From Meloidogyne chitwoodi (lineage: Eukaryota > Nematoda > Chromadorea > Rhabditida > Meloidogynidae): 64,000 bases of DNA. The DNA lies in contig JACZZP010000006.1 in NCBI GenBank assembly GCA_015183035.1, positions 2,108,001 to 2,172,000 on the forward strand, written 5' to 3'. The translations under genes and the position numbers were made by a program. Below the pieces are notes generated by a model. It was not told where the DNA came from and searched no databases. It worked only from the letters and a program-made list of their open reading frames with translations. Shown here piece by piece: positions 14,101-25,800 of this stretch (its first letter is position 1; every line of letters begins with the position of its first letter).

Positions 14101-15166
14101 TCACCTACAAATGGTAAAAAAGACATAATGGTCAGACTGTCATTTTTTTAAATGAACACTTCTTACCCTTTTCCAATACTTTTGACCTTCTAGAAAATTT
14201 GTTAAATAATTTTTATTAATTTTAAATTTCTGACCATTATGTCCTTTTTGACCATTTGTTGATGAAGGAGAAAAGAGGAAAAAATTGGGTGGAATTTAAC
14301 AGAAAAATAATAATTATTTTATTTATTTTTTTCTGAAGAAAGGACGTTCCCAAAGTTGGTGTCAACAAAACTTTCTAAATTACAAATCTCTCTGTCGAGC
14401 GGAAACAATAAAAAATCAATTTATTAATTTTTTAAAAAATTTTAATTTGAAGATTGTTTCTTGTAAAGGAACAATAGGTTTATTTTTAATTTAATTTTAT
14501 TATTTTTTTTAATTTTTAAAAACAATTAGGGGAAACAGCAAAAATTCGCAGAGCACTTTTGAGTGGTTTTTTCTCTCAGGTTTTTTTTTTTTAATTTTTT
14601 AAAATAATTTTAAGGTAGCCTATTATGATCATAGAGGGTTATATGTTACAGTAAAAGGAGAACATTCATTTAAAATTTACAAAGGGTATAAATTTATTTA
14701 AAAAATATTTTATAATTTTTGGCTATTTTTTCTTATAAAAATTAATAAAAAAATTATTTAATTATTTAAAAAAAATAATTTTTTATTTTTAAATAGAAGT
14801 GTTCTAATGTATAGAAAAGAATATCCAAAATGGTATATTTATTTTTAATTAATTTATTTTTAAATATTTTTTAAACTTTATTTTTTTAGGGTTATATTTA
14901 CTGATGTAATGCAGAGTTCAATAAAGTAAATTTTATTTATTTTTTTTTTATTTTTTTTTTATTTTAAGAGATTTGAGCGAAATTGATCCAAAATGGATAG
15001 AACAAATAGCCCCTCATTTTTATGAATTTGGATCTTCTGTTTGTTTTTTTTTAAATTTATTTTAATTATTTTTCTTTTAAAAAAGGCTTTACAAGGAGTA
15101 AAAAGAAAAATAGTTGACGAGGAGGAAAATAATTTTGCAGAAGGAAGAATAGCTAATTTAAATTAA
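11120..15166 (+). CDS. DHX35: DEAH-box RNA helicase DHX35
   Basis: DHX35 is a spliceosome-associated DEAH helicase. The ordered motifs are [15 protein letters not shown], Ia [55 protein letters not shown] and [14 protein letters not shown]. These are followed by winged-helix and ratchet regions ([14 protein letters not shown]) and an OB-fold end with [15 protein letters not shown]. The N-terminal block PHFLRPI and [20 protein letters not shown] is DHX35-like. The reading frame requires a donor at AAAGT|GTTTGT near 12224 and an acceptor AACTTCAG before GACTTTCTCC near 12736. Introns are many and short, and two hold palindromic elements (12506-12670 and 14084-14290). It starts 175 bp after TAF13. 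Confidence 0.92.
12506..12670. repeat. GCGGAC foldback element in a DHX35 intron
   Basis: The ends are inverted copies: GTCCGCAACTATTTTATCC on the left and GGATAAAAGTTGCGGAC on the right, followed by a second GCCGCAAAAATG. The middle is AT-rich. The same layout occurs in introns at 15482-15661 and 25378-25547. Confidence 0.6.
14084..14290. repeat. Imperfect hairpin (MITE-like) in a DHX35 intron
   Basis: A roughly 50-base left arm containing ACAAATGGTAAAAAAGACAT and AATGGTCAG is mirrored by a right arm containing CTGACCATTATGTCC and TTTTTGACCATTTGT. The arms continue outward into complementary TC-rich and GA-rich tracts. About 95 bases separate them. No coding potential is seen. Confidence 0.7.
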
Positions 15167-15309
15167 AAAAAGTTTTATTTTTTTTTTAATAAATTTATTT
15201 ATTAAAAAATATTTATTTTTTTTAATAATTTGATTAATATTTAAAAATCATTTTATTTATTTTTTTAAATTTATTTTTAATTTTATTTGTTTATTAAATT
15301 TAGTTGTTT

Positions 15310-16212
15310 ATGTCACAAACAAATAAAGGTTTATTAGATAATCGGAAGGATTGTTATAATTACAGGTTTTTTTTTTAATTATTTATTTTTTATATAAGAA
15401 TTCAGAATTGGATTAATATAAAATTCAAAAAAAAATTTCGTATTTACTCTAATGTAAATTAAGAGAGCAGTGGGGGAGGGATTTTGCGGACAGAATTTGC
15501 GGACTTTTTCATAAATATTTATTTGTTTTTTTCTATTTTAAAATAAATTGTGATTTTAATTAATTAAATTTTATATAAATAAAAAAAGGAATTTAAAAAA
15601 AATATTTCTATTAAAAATAAAATTTAAAATAAAATGTCCGCAAAATTTTGTCCGCAAAAAAAATTTTTAAAAATTATTTTTTTTAAACTTTTAGAGATCT
15701 TTATTTTGATTGCTTAGAAAAGAATAACGAAGACAAAAATCGGTGTCATAGAGAATACGAAAAATTTTCGGATATTTGTAATGCGACCTGGGTGTTTGTT
15801 TTGATTTTTAATATTTTTTAAAATTTAAAAAAAAAATTATTTAAGGTCACATTTTATTCGCAAACGTGGCATGGAAAAGTACAAAAAGGTTGCTGAACTT
15901 AAACAAAATACAAAAACAGATTCAAATATTTCAAAAGGTTTTTTTTTAATTTTTATTAATTTACATAATTTTGTGGGAAGGATATTATTTAAATTTATTT
16001 TTTTTAATTTTTTATTATTTAAAAAATTTTTTTTTTAACTTTTAAAATATGTTTAGGTTTTAAAATTTTGTTTAAAAAATATTTTTAATTTATTTATGTT
16101 ATTTAAACATTTTTTTAATTTTTTGACTGTCAAATTTTCCTTCAAAAATTTAAAAAAATTCAAAAAAACATTTTAAAAAAAAATTTTTTTCAAAGGCAAA
16201 CAATCAAACTGA
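15310..16212 (+). CDS. COA6: Cytochrome c oxidase assembly factor 6
   Basis: COA6 is a small intermembrane-space protein with twin CX9C/CX10C motifs needed for copper delivery to COX2. Four exons join in phase: 15310-15365, 15695-15793, 15846-15937 and 16196-16212, giving 87 residues, close to the human short form. The cysteines are CYNYRDLYFDC (CX9C) and CHREYEKFSDIC (CX10C), followed by TWVSHFIRKRGMEKYKKV, which matches the conserved W-x2-x-F-x-K-R segment. The second donor is TGGGT|GTTTGT; the alternative at TGG|GTGTTT breaks the frame. Exon 4 adds only a few codons (GKQSN) before TGA at 16210. The first bases of that exon also open the PRORP frame. Intron 1 carries a GCGGAC foldback element. 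Confidence 0.82.
15482..15661. repeat. GCGGAC foldback element in COA6 intron 1
   Basis: TTTGCGGACAGAATTTGCGG at the left end is answered by GTCCGCAAAATTTTGTCCGC at the right end, so the ends are inverted copies of a doubled TTTGCGGAC word. The 120 or so bases between are AT-rich and non-coding. It is a close relative of the elements at 12506 and 25378. Confidence 0.65.
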
Positions 16213-19200
16213 TGTTGTAATTCAATCTTCTTCAATTCCTCTATCTCAACACAAATTAATTTATAATAAAATAAAAATAGAAAAAACAAATAAAAAATTT
16301 ATAGATTTGTTAGAACAACTTTATTTAAATAATTTACCTTTGGAAGCACTTAATTATTGTCATTCCATTTTGTTAACAAATTTAATTATTAATGAGAAGA
16401 CTTTGTTGATAGCTGCGAAAATTGTTGCAATGGTTAGTTTTTTTAATTTTTAAATTTTTATTTTTTTTAATTGAAAAAGAGAAAGGGTCGTTTGAGTGCG
16501 TAACTTCCATGACTCATAACTTTTTGTTAAATAATTAAATTTTTATAATTTTATTACTATTCGATAGAGAAGAAAATTTGCTACAAAATGATATCAAAAA
16601 CAAAAATTTTGGTTCATTTGAAAAAAAGTTAAGGTCAAAAAACTGAATTTTTTTTTGAAAATTAACTTGCCCATTTTGTTGATTTTTTCGGTAGATTTTT
16701 TTTTGAATAAATTTTTTAATATTGCACATTTTGTAGTAAATTTAATTCTTTTCATGTTGAAATTGAAAATATTTAAATTTATTAATTTTAAATGTTTGCA
16801 CTCAAAAATCGCACTCAACCGACCTCGCTCTCAAACGGCCATTTTCAAATTTTTTTAATTTAAAAAAATTAAAATTTTCTTTTTAAACACAGTGTCATAT
16901 TAAAAAAAATAAATTTTCTGAAAATGATTCAATCAAATTAAATTTAATTTCAAATAAAATACAAAAAGAATTGTCTCAATGTGAAACTTCAATAAATTTA
17001 ACTGTTCAACTTTTATTGGATGCAATTAAAGGAGATTGGAGTAAAATTAATTTAATTAAAGAAATTCCTGATAAAGATGAATGTTTTGCTATTTTGGCGA
17101 GTATTTTGATTGAAAGGAGAGAATTCGACATACTTTGGTTTTTATTTTTTAATTAAACTCAGACTCTAATGTACTATAATTTTTATTATTTTATTAAATT
17201 CTCAGACTCTTTTGTACCAAATTTTAAAAAATTTTCAAACACAGACTCAAATATACACTGAAATAATTTTTTAATTTTTTCAGACTCTAATGTACTGAAA
17301 AATAATTTTTTTATTTTTTTTAGTTTATTATGCTCAACAATTGAACCTAAACAAAAATTTTATCAACATTCAATTCTTTGGGATACTTTTTTAAACTTTA
17401 TTTGTGAAAATGTTGACGAAAATAAATCAAAATTATTACTGAAATTATTTATGGATCAAATGGTTTCTTTGGGAAAAACAATTAATAGCGAAGAGTTTGA
17501 AAATATTAAAACTGTTTTTAGGTTTTTTTCAATTATTTTTATTAAAATTTAAAATTAAAAAAAATTATCTCAGACTCAAGTGTCACTTGAGTGAATTTGT
17601 CATTTTTTCAAAAAATTATCTCAGACTCAAATGTCATTTTTATAATTTTAGTGAATTTTTTCAATCGAAACCGAAATTTTTTAGCTCAGACTCAAGTGTC
17701 ACACGTAAAAAAATTTGTTTTTTAGGTATTACAATGACTGGAAACTTGAGAAGGCAATAATTTCAAAAGAAACATTAGAATGTTCAATTTGTAAAAATAA
17801 ATTACCTAAACAACAAACCTTAAATGAGAAACAATTTTTATTACTTAAAACAGCGTTTAGAGAACATTTAGAAAGAGGATTATCAAAAAGAATTTCTGCT
17901 GCTCAACCAGGCAGAGTTTTTTTTTAATTTAAAAAATCAGAATATTTATTTAAAAAATCAGAACTTTTCTGAGAAATCAGAATTTAAAATCAGAACTTAT
18001 TAAAAAAATCAGAATATTTATTAAAAAAATCAGAATATTTATTAAAAATTAGAACTTTTCTGAGAATCAGAATTTAAAATCAGAACTTATTAAAAAAAAA
18101 TCAGAATATTTATTAAAAAATCAGAATTTTTATTAAAAATTAGAACTTTTCTGAGAATCAGAATTTAAAATCAGAACTTATTAAAAAAAATCAGAATATT
18201 TATTAAAAAATCAGAATTTTTATTAAAAAAAAATCAGAATATTTATTTCTTTAATTTTCAGAAAGTCAAAGATTTTATCAATTACTAGACAATTTAATTA
18301 AAAATGATCAGAATGAATCTTTAAATAATAAAAAGCCTTTAATTATTGACGGATTAAATTTGGCTAGTGGAGCATTTCTACCTGCTCGTTTTGCTTATTT
18401 TAATAAAATAATTATTTCAATGATTAATGAAGGTTTTTCTCCAATATTAATTATTTCTAAACAACCATTTGGTCATTTTTATGAAAAAAGATTAGAAAAA
18501 TTAAAAAATGATGTTAAATTATTTAGTGTTGAAACACAATTTAAAAGGTAAAAATAAATGAGACTCTAATAATATACCTTTTTTATTTTATTTTTTTAGA
18601 AAAAATGAAATTAGACAAAAATTTATTATTGAAGACGATCTATTTGCAATAAATAGGTATTTAAATATATTTTTTTAATAATTTTGCATTTACATAATAT
18701 AGTGTAATATTGGAGTCTTGGTAAGAAATAAAATTTAGAAAAATTGCTTTAAAAAATCAGAACATTTTTTAGAAGATTTTTTAAAATCAGAATATTTTTT
18801 AGAAATCAGAATATTAAAAAATCAGAATAAATTCTGATTAATAAATTTGACATTCATATATTTATTCTGATTTTTTAATTCTGATTTTCATAACAAATAT
18901 TCTGATTTCTCTCATATAATCCCTCAAGACTCTATTTTACCCTTTATATTTACTTTTTAATTTTATCTCTAGTGCATTATATCTTGGTTTAAATACACAC
19001 ATTCTCAGTAATGATATGTTTATAGATCATATTGGACCTGATAAATTTTTGCCTGATATTGCCCCACTTTTTGAAATATGGAAAGAATCAAGATGTATTT
19101 CTTTTATTCCATGGGAAATAAAAAAAGAAAAATATTATAAGGTAAGAGAAGAAAAAAAATTTTATTTAGGTTAAACAAATATTTAAAAATAATCTGATTC

Positions 19201-19465
19201 CTTTTAGGTAAAAAATGTTACATTTTTTAAAATTTTTATTTTTTTAATTTGACCTTTTGGTTGTTTTAACCCTTCTAAATATATGATTCATAATTTAAAA
19301 AAATCAAAAATAATTTTTTTCTACCTTTTAAAGTTACCAAACCCTTTTCAAACTCAAATACAAGGAGACAGTTTATGTGGCTATCATATATTTGTTAAAG
19401 ATAAAATAGATGAATATAAACAACATGTTAAAGAAGAAGATGTTTATTGTATTAGAACAAAATAA
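16096..19465 (+). CDS. PRORP: Mitochondrial protein-only RNase P (PRORP/MRPP3)
   Basis: PRORP is the metallonuclease subunit that cleaves 5' leaders from mitochondrial tRNA precursors. From 16196 the frame gives helical PPR-like repeats (LLEQLYLNNLPLEALNYCHS, FDILLLCSTIE and others). CSICKNKLP supplies two zinc ligands. The NYN/PIN-like nuclease domain has IIDGLNLASGA, IIEDDLFAINSALYLG and ILSNDMFIDHIG, so the four metal-binding aspartates appear kept. The end GDSLCGYHIFV and DVYCIRTK supplies the remaining His and Cys of the structural zinc site. The 5' end is uncertain. A proposed first exon 16096-16128 (MLFKHFFNFLT, presequence-like) joins in phase through a GTCAAA donor to 16196, inside COA6 intron 3. 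Two introns contain CAGAAT repeat arrays. Confidence 0.85.
17930..18258. repeat. CAGAAT minisatellite array in a PRORP intron
   Basis: Units of AAAAATCAGAATATTTATT and TCAGAATTTAAAATCAGAAC alternate, with a larger unit of roughly 115 bases (containing AGAACTTTTCTGAGAATC) repeated about two and a half times. The intron is otherwise ordinary and the flanking exons splice in frame. Confidence 0.85.
18748..18916. repeat. Inverted CAGAAT repeats forming a hairpin in a PRORP intron
   Basis: Several AAATCAGAAT units on the left are followed, after TCAGAATAAATTCTGATTAA at the turn, by ATTCTGATTT units in the opposite orientation. The block can fold on itself. It is the same word family as the array at 17930. 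Confidence 0.75.
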
Positions 19466-19810
19466 AATTAAAAAAAAATTTTTTGTTGTTTAAAGTTTTT
19501 TTATTTTTTTTATTAATTTTTAAAGCTAGTCAAACATACTAGAGAAATTTATTTTATTAATTATTGGCTGACCATTTGTCGGTTTGCCTTTTTTGATATT
19601 TTGAAATGTTCGCTTCTGATTTTTCTTAAAGTGTAAATTTCAAAATGTCAACTATACATTTTATCGAATATTTTTTGTTGGTTTTTTCATTCGTTTAGTT
19701 TTTTCATTTGTTCAGTATTTGACTACTTTGTGTTTTATTTTTTTAAATATTGAATTTTTTCAGACAATATAAAATAAATTTAACCTCAATAGCCTACAAC
19801 TTTATGATTA

Positions 19811-22800
19811 ATGGCGAAAAATATGCAAGGTATTTTTTGTTTTCTTTTTTCAATTGCAAGAATTTGTTTATTTATTTTAGACTTTATTTACGCCATTTTT
19901 GACTTTGCCGAGACCAATAATTCAAATACTAATCTGACTGACGCTGCTTTACGTTCACTTGTTTCACTTGGCACTAAAAAGCCTCAGATGTTTATAAATG
20001 CTGTTCATACATTTTTACTTGATAATGGAAAAAAGGTTTTTTTTTAATTTAATTGCAAATTTTTTTAAATTTATAATTTAAGATGAATGAAAAGGATAAA
20101 GCTTTTGCTTTTCGTTGTTTGACAAATGTTTTTAATCAAGTAGACGTTGCTGATATTTGTGATGAACAACAAATTCTTTTAATTGCTAATCTTAGCACAC
20201 AGGAGATGAGTATGGCTAAGTTGAGTTTTTATTTTTTTTAGAAATATTATTTTTATTACTTTTCACTTTTCATAATTATTTTTAATTTTTAGGATGTCGA
20301 AAATGGACTTGCTCATGCCGCAAAAGATGTTTTTGTTGCTTTAGCTGGAAAATCTGACAAATTTGTTAATCATGTAAATATTTGAATAAAAAAATATTTT
20401 ATTAATTTAAATGGTTATTTTAGGTTGTAGACTCACTTTTGCATAAATTTCAACCTGGTTCTACTTCCCCTCCTCATCGATTTATTATTTTGACATTGTC
20501 TGAAATTGCACAAAATAATCGTTAGTTTTTATCTTTTTGTAAATTTAATAAATTATTTTAATAGCTGATGGATTTTTGCCCTTTTTACATGAGTATGTTT
20601 TTTTATTTTTTGTCTTATTTTATTTTTTATTTTAAGCATTCTCGCCCGGACTGATGCCCTTCTACCTCACTTAAAAAATGATCAAATAAAAAGTGCCTTT
20701 TGTCAAGCGCTTTGTTCATTTGCTGAATCAGGTTTGATTTTTTTAATTAGTTAACTTTTAAATTATTTTATTTTGGAAATTTTTCGGGTTTTTAAGCACA
20801 TTTTTTTAAATATTTTAAAATTCAATTTTTAGTAAAAGAATTTATTTGGACTCAAAAAAGACAAAGTACTGACGAAAACAAATCTGATGAATGTGTGGCT
20901 GTTGATGAAAGCGAAATTAGTGAAAGTTATGCTGATCAATTTGAGACAGCGTATGATGTTGTAATTAATTGGATGACTACTTCAAGAGACCATAAAGTTT
21001 GTTTGTATTTTTTTTTAATATTAAAACTTTTTTTAATTATTAAAATGATGTTGTTTGTGTCTAGGTGGTAGTGGTTTAGGCATTAACTTTGAATTGTTAT
21101 TGGTTCGAGTCCCATTGAGGAAAAACGCGTTTTTCACCTTAAGTGACGTTTTTTAAAATTTAAAAATTTTATTTTATAATTATTTTTAATCAAAAAAATA
21201 TTTTTTTAGTGTCGCGCAGATGCTGCAGAATGTATTGGAAAACTTTGTTTAATGATTGATCGTGAAAGAATATTAAAGGATCTTAAACGTTTGGATACTT
21301 TATTTCGTTCATTGCATAAAAAAGCTATAAATCCTGAGGAACAGTTGGCTATAATTATGGTATAATTTTAATTAATTAAAAATTAAAGGAAATAAAATTT
21401 ACTAAAATTTATTAAATTTTATTTTTAGGGAATTTCCAATTTTTTACAATCTTCTTGTATTGAAGAAAGTATTCCAATTGAACATTACATTAATGATCTT
21501 TTTGAAATGATTTTTCCACATGTTTGCCTTCCTATTGACCAAAGTTTGAAATTTAATTATTTTTTAAAAATTATTTTATTATTTTTTAAAGTTGCTGATG
21601 ATGCTTCTTTGCCTAATTTATTGCAAATAAAAATTAGAAATGAAGTATTTAGATGTTTTCAAGTTTCTAGTTGCAGAACCGCTGATAAAGAAGTTTGTTT
21701 TTTTTTTAAATAAATAAATTTTTATAATAGATTTATTTTTTGTTGCATAAAATGCAAAGTCAAAGCGAGGTTTATTTTTTTTTAAATTTATTTTTTAAAT
21801 TTTAGGTAGTTAAATTGGGTGCAATAAATTTATTTAGACATCTTCTAAATTCTGCTGGTTTTTTTTACTTTTTTTTTTAATTAAAAATGTATAATTTTTA
21901 AATTAAGATGATCAAATGAAAGAAAATCGTTCTTTAATAACAATGGGAATGAAACCATTTCTTAATGATGATCAACTTCCAATTCGTGTAAAAATGAATT
22001 TATGTCAATTATGTATAGCTCTTTCTGATAATGAATATGTTCAAGCAGATGAAGGAGGGGAACATGTTATACAATTTTTACTTTCAAATTTGGTCAATCG
22101 CAGCAGCGACTTGAATGTTAAAATGCTCTTTTTTGTTATTTTAATATTATGGATCGGACAAATATTTTGGGCAAGTACTTGATCAAGTATATTCCTTTTA
22201 AATTTTGATCAAGTATTTTTTTTTATAATTTTATGAAAATAGGTGTTGGAAAAGTGTTCTGATTGAAAGGGTTTTTATCGGAAATTCCAAAAAGAAAACT
22301 TTATTCTTTTAATTTTTATTACTCTAATTTTATACCTGATCAAGTACCATTTGAGTATTTGATGTTTAAAATAACTCGATCAAATATTTACTTTTTTGAT
22401 CAAATACTCTAAAATACTCTGACCTTTTGAGTAAATTTTTGAATATTTTTTCTATTTTAAATTAATTTTTTTTTAAAGTTGAAACAACGCTCTTCATTAC
22501 AACAACAACAAATGTTACAAACATCCAGTGATGCTTCTTTAATTAGTCAATTGAGTACTCAATGTGCACAAGCATTGTATACAATTTCAAATACTAGCAA
22601 AGTTGCAATTGAGGTTAAATTTTTATTTTTTTTTAGATTTTTTTTAAATATTTTCAGCTTCTTTGGCCAAAACTTTTTGAGTATGTTTGTGTTGAGCAAT
22701 ACAGTTTAGTTATCACCGATATATTCAAATGTTTGCGTGTTCTTTGTGGTCGAATACGTTCAACTTGTAATAAATTGGAAATTTTTGATTTTGATAATAA

Positions 22801-25800
22801 TAGTTAGTTTATTTTAATTTTTTATTTTTTTTATTGGAACACTTGAATTCTTTGGATGCTCACCTCAATAAAAAAAATCATTTAATTAATTTATTTTTTG
22901 TCTTTTAAAGCAAAAATGCCTGGACCTTTTCAATTATTTTCTCGTTTAATTGTATTTATGAACGGTGCTCCTCAAAACTCTCATTTAAATGCTCGTGCTA
23001 AAGAATCAATTCATTTATTTGGAGAATTACTTTTTTGGTTTAATAATAAATTTTCTTCTGATGAAAAAGATTTTCTTCCTTTTCCAAAAATAATTTCTCA
23101 TTTATTGGAAAGTTTACAAAAAGGTTTTTTTTTTTAATTAAAAAAGAATGTGAAAAAATATTTTCAATTTTAGAATTTTCTTGTTCAAATTGTTCTTCAA
23201 CTGAGGATAATAAAAATGATTATTTTGGTAAAGAACTTCTTTTTTCAAGAGTTGAAAGATGGCAAGCATTAATATTAGATTTGCTTTGTTCTTTGATAGA
23301 TTATGTTGACGATCAGGTTTTTTATTATTTATTCAATTGCGGTTTAGTTGGTAAATCTGTTGTCTTGGGTTGGCTAGGTGAAGGTTCGATTCCTTCATGT
23401 GGTGAATATTTTAATTTTGGATGTTAAGAAGTTAATGTTAAGAAAATAAAATTTTTTACATTACCAAAAAATTCTTTTTAATATTTAGCAAGTATATTTA
23501 CTTAAGTTTAATACTTCAAATTTAATTTTTATCTTTGTTAAAGACTTGGCGTCAAAATTTAGCTTCCGCTCAAGCAAAACAATTAAGCAGTCTTTTTACT
23601 TGTGCTTCAGATTCTCTTTTATCTTCACATGATAAAGCTTTTTTAATGCGTTGTTTAGGTTGTACTCTTGCTCGTATACAAGATCCTTCATTTATTAAAG
23701 AACATTTATATTTTCTTTTTCGACATACTCAACATTCTTCAAATATTGAAAGAATTGGTTGTTCAATGGCAACGGGGCATTGTGCTTCAGTTTTGGATCA
23801 TGCAGATTTGGTATTAACAGAATTGGAAAATGTTTCAAAATGGGAACATATGAAAGAAGGAAAAAAGCAAACTGGGAGTACTTCTACTGGTGGTGGTTTT
23901 TTGTCTTTTATCAAGGTTTTTTTTTTATTTTATTTTTAAAATATGTATAAATAAATGAGAACCTTTTTTATTTATTAAAATTATTTTAAGGATTCTTTGC
24001 CTTATGGAAGATCTGTAGATGCTGAAATTCTTAATTTGAGGGCGACTATAGTTCTTAGTTTTGGCTATGTTATTTTTTACTGCCCAACTGAAGGATTGGT
24101 TTTACGTTTACAAAATACTGTTTTACCCTTTTTGCGTCAATATACAGCAAATTCTAAGGTTTTTCTTTTTTTTAATTAAAATTTAAAAATAAATTAAATA
24201 AAGGAATCTTCACTACGCGAAGCACATTTGGAAACATTAAATTTAATAGCATTATCTGTACATTCAAATAGAATACGTGATTATCGTTTTGAATCACGTT
24301 ATGAATGTTTAAGTTATATCAAGGTTTTCTTTTTTTTAAATATTTATTTTTAATTATTTATTTTTTAGGAATACGTTAACGACGAAAAATCGTTAGACAC
24401 AGTAACAACATTAATTCGTCTTAAAGCATCTAGAGCTACTGCTTCACTTGTGTATTTATTTTTTAATTTATTTATTTAAAAATAAAAAATGTGATTTTTT
24501 TTAAAGTTTATTAGAACCTCCACTCAGTGAAAACGAATTTATTGATATAATTAATGTTCTTGTGCAAAATATATTTCCAATATATAGAGAACGTAGTGGA
24601 CTAAAAGCGGTTAATTTTAAATTATTATTATTATTTTAAATTTGGGAATCTGCTTTTTTTCCTCTTTTTTTCTTTCTTTCGTTTGGTTGTGAACTTCTTT
24701 TTTTTTTTAATTTTGTTGTTTTTTCTTTAATAATATTTTTTCTTTTATTTTGGAACTGTGTATTCACTTAATTTAAAAATTAAAAAAAAATATTACACAG
24801 TTCCACTTTAATTTTAATTTATTTTTTAGTTGAGTCAACAATGCCTTTTTCCACAAACTTTCTACAAAAATAATAATAATAATTTTGAAAATAATAATAA
24901 TAAAAAATATTATTATTCATTTCCTTCAATTAAAGAAGGAATTTTTTTTCCTTCTACTACTACTAAAAATATTTGTTCTTCTACTTCTATTACTATTAAA
25001 AATCAAAAAGATGTCATTAAATTGGATGGAAAAGATGCTTTAAAGAGTGGAATGGTATACTAAAAAATAATTTTTTTTAAATTCTTTTTTGGGTTTTCTT
25101 CTTCTTTTTATTTTTCTCTTTTGACGCTTTCATTTTTTGCTTTTTTAAAAATTATTAAAATAAAATAATATTTAATTTTTTATTTTTTAGACAGGTGAAG
25201 ATGACAGTTCAACAGTTATGGAAGCTACAATAATTCAATGTCGCAATGCTATTGCAAATATGGTTAAAATGCGTCCTTGTGTTACACCTACAGTTAGTGA
25301 ATTATTAAAGGTTTTTTTCTTTTTTTTAATAAAAGTTTTTTTGAAAAACTTGAGTTTTTCAATTTTGCTGGAAAAAGATCCGCAAATTTAATCCGCAACA
25401 TTTTTAAAAATAATAAATTATTTTGCAAACAATTTTTTAATATTTTTTCACTAAAATTAATTAATGTTTGTACGAATTCCTTTAATTTAATTCAAAAAAA
25501 ATTTATATTATTATTAAACTAAATTTGCGGATAAAATTTGCGGATAATCATCAACTTCATTTTTTAAATATTAACTTTTAAAAAAATATTATTTTATTAT
25601 AGTTATTTTATCAATATTATGGAAGTGATCGTGACCACGAAAGAGCTAGATCTGTAGATTTTACAGTTTTAATTTTACAAGTATATTCTGAAAAAGCGAA
25701 TGATTGTACTCTTGGTATTGCAAAAGAATTTTGTTCACTTTCTTGGATAATTGCTCGTTTATGTCCTCGTTTATGCGATTCTTTTGGTTTTGTTCGTATT

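Noticed and set aside
23339..23402. Functional proline tRNA
   Set aside because: The T arm is perfect but the anticodon stem and acceptor stem do not pair.
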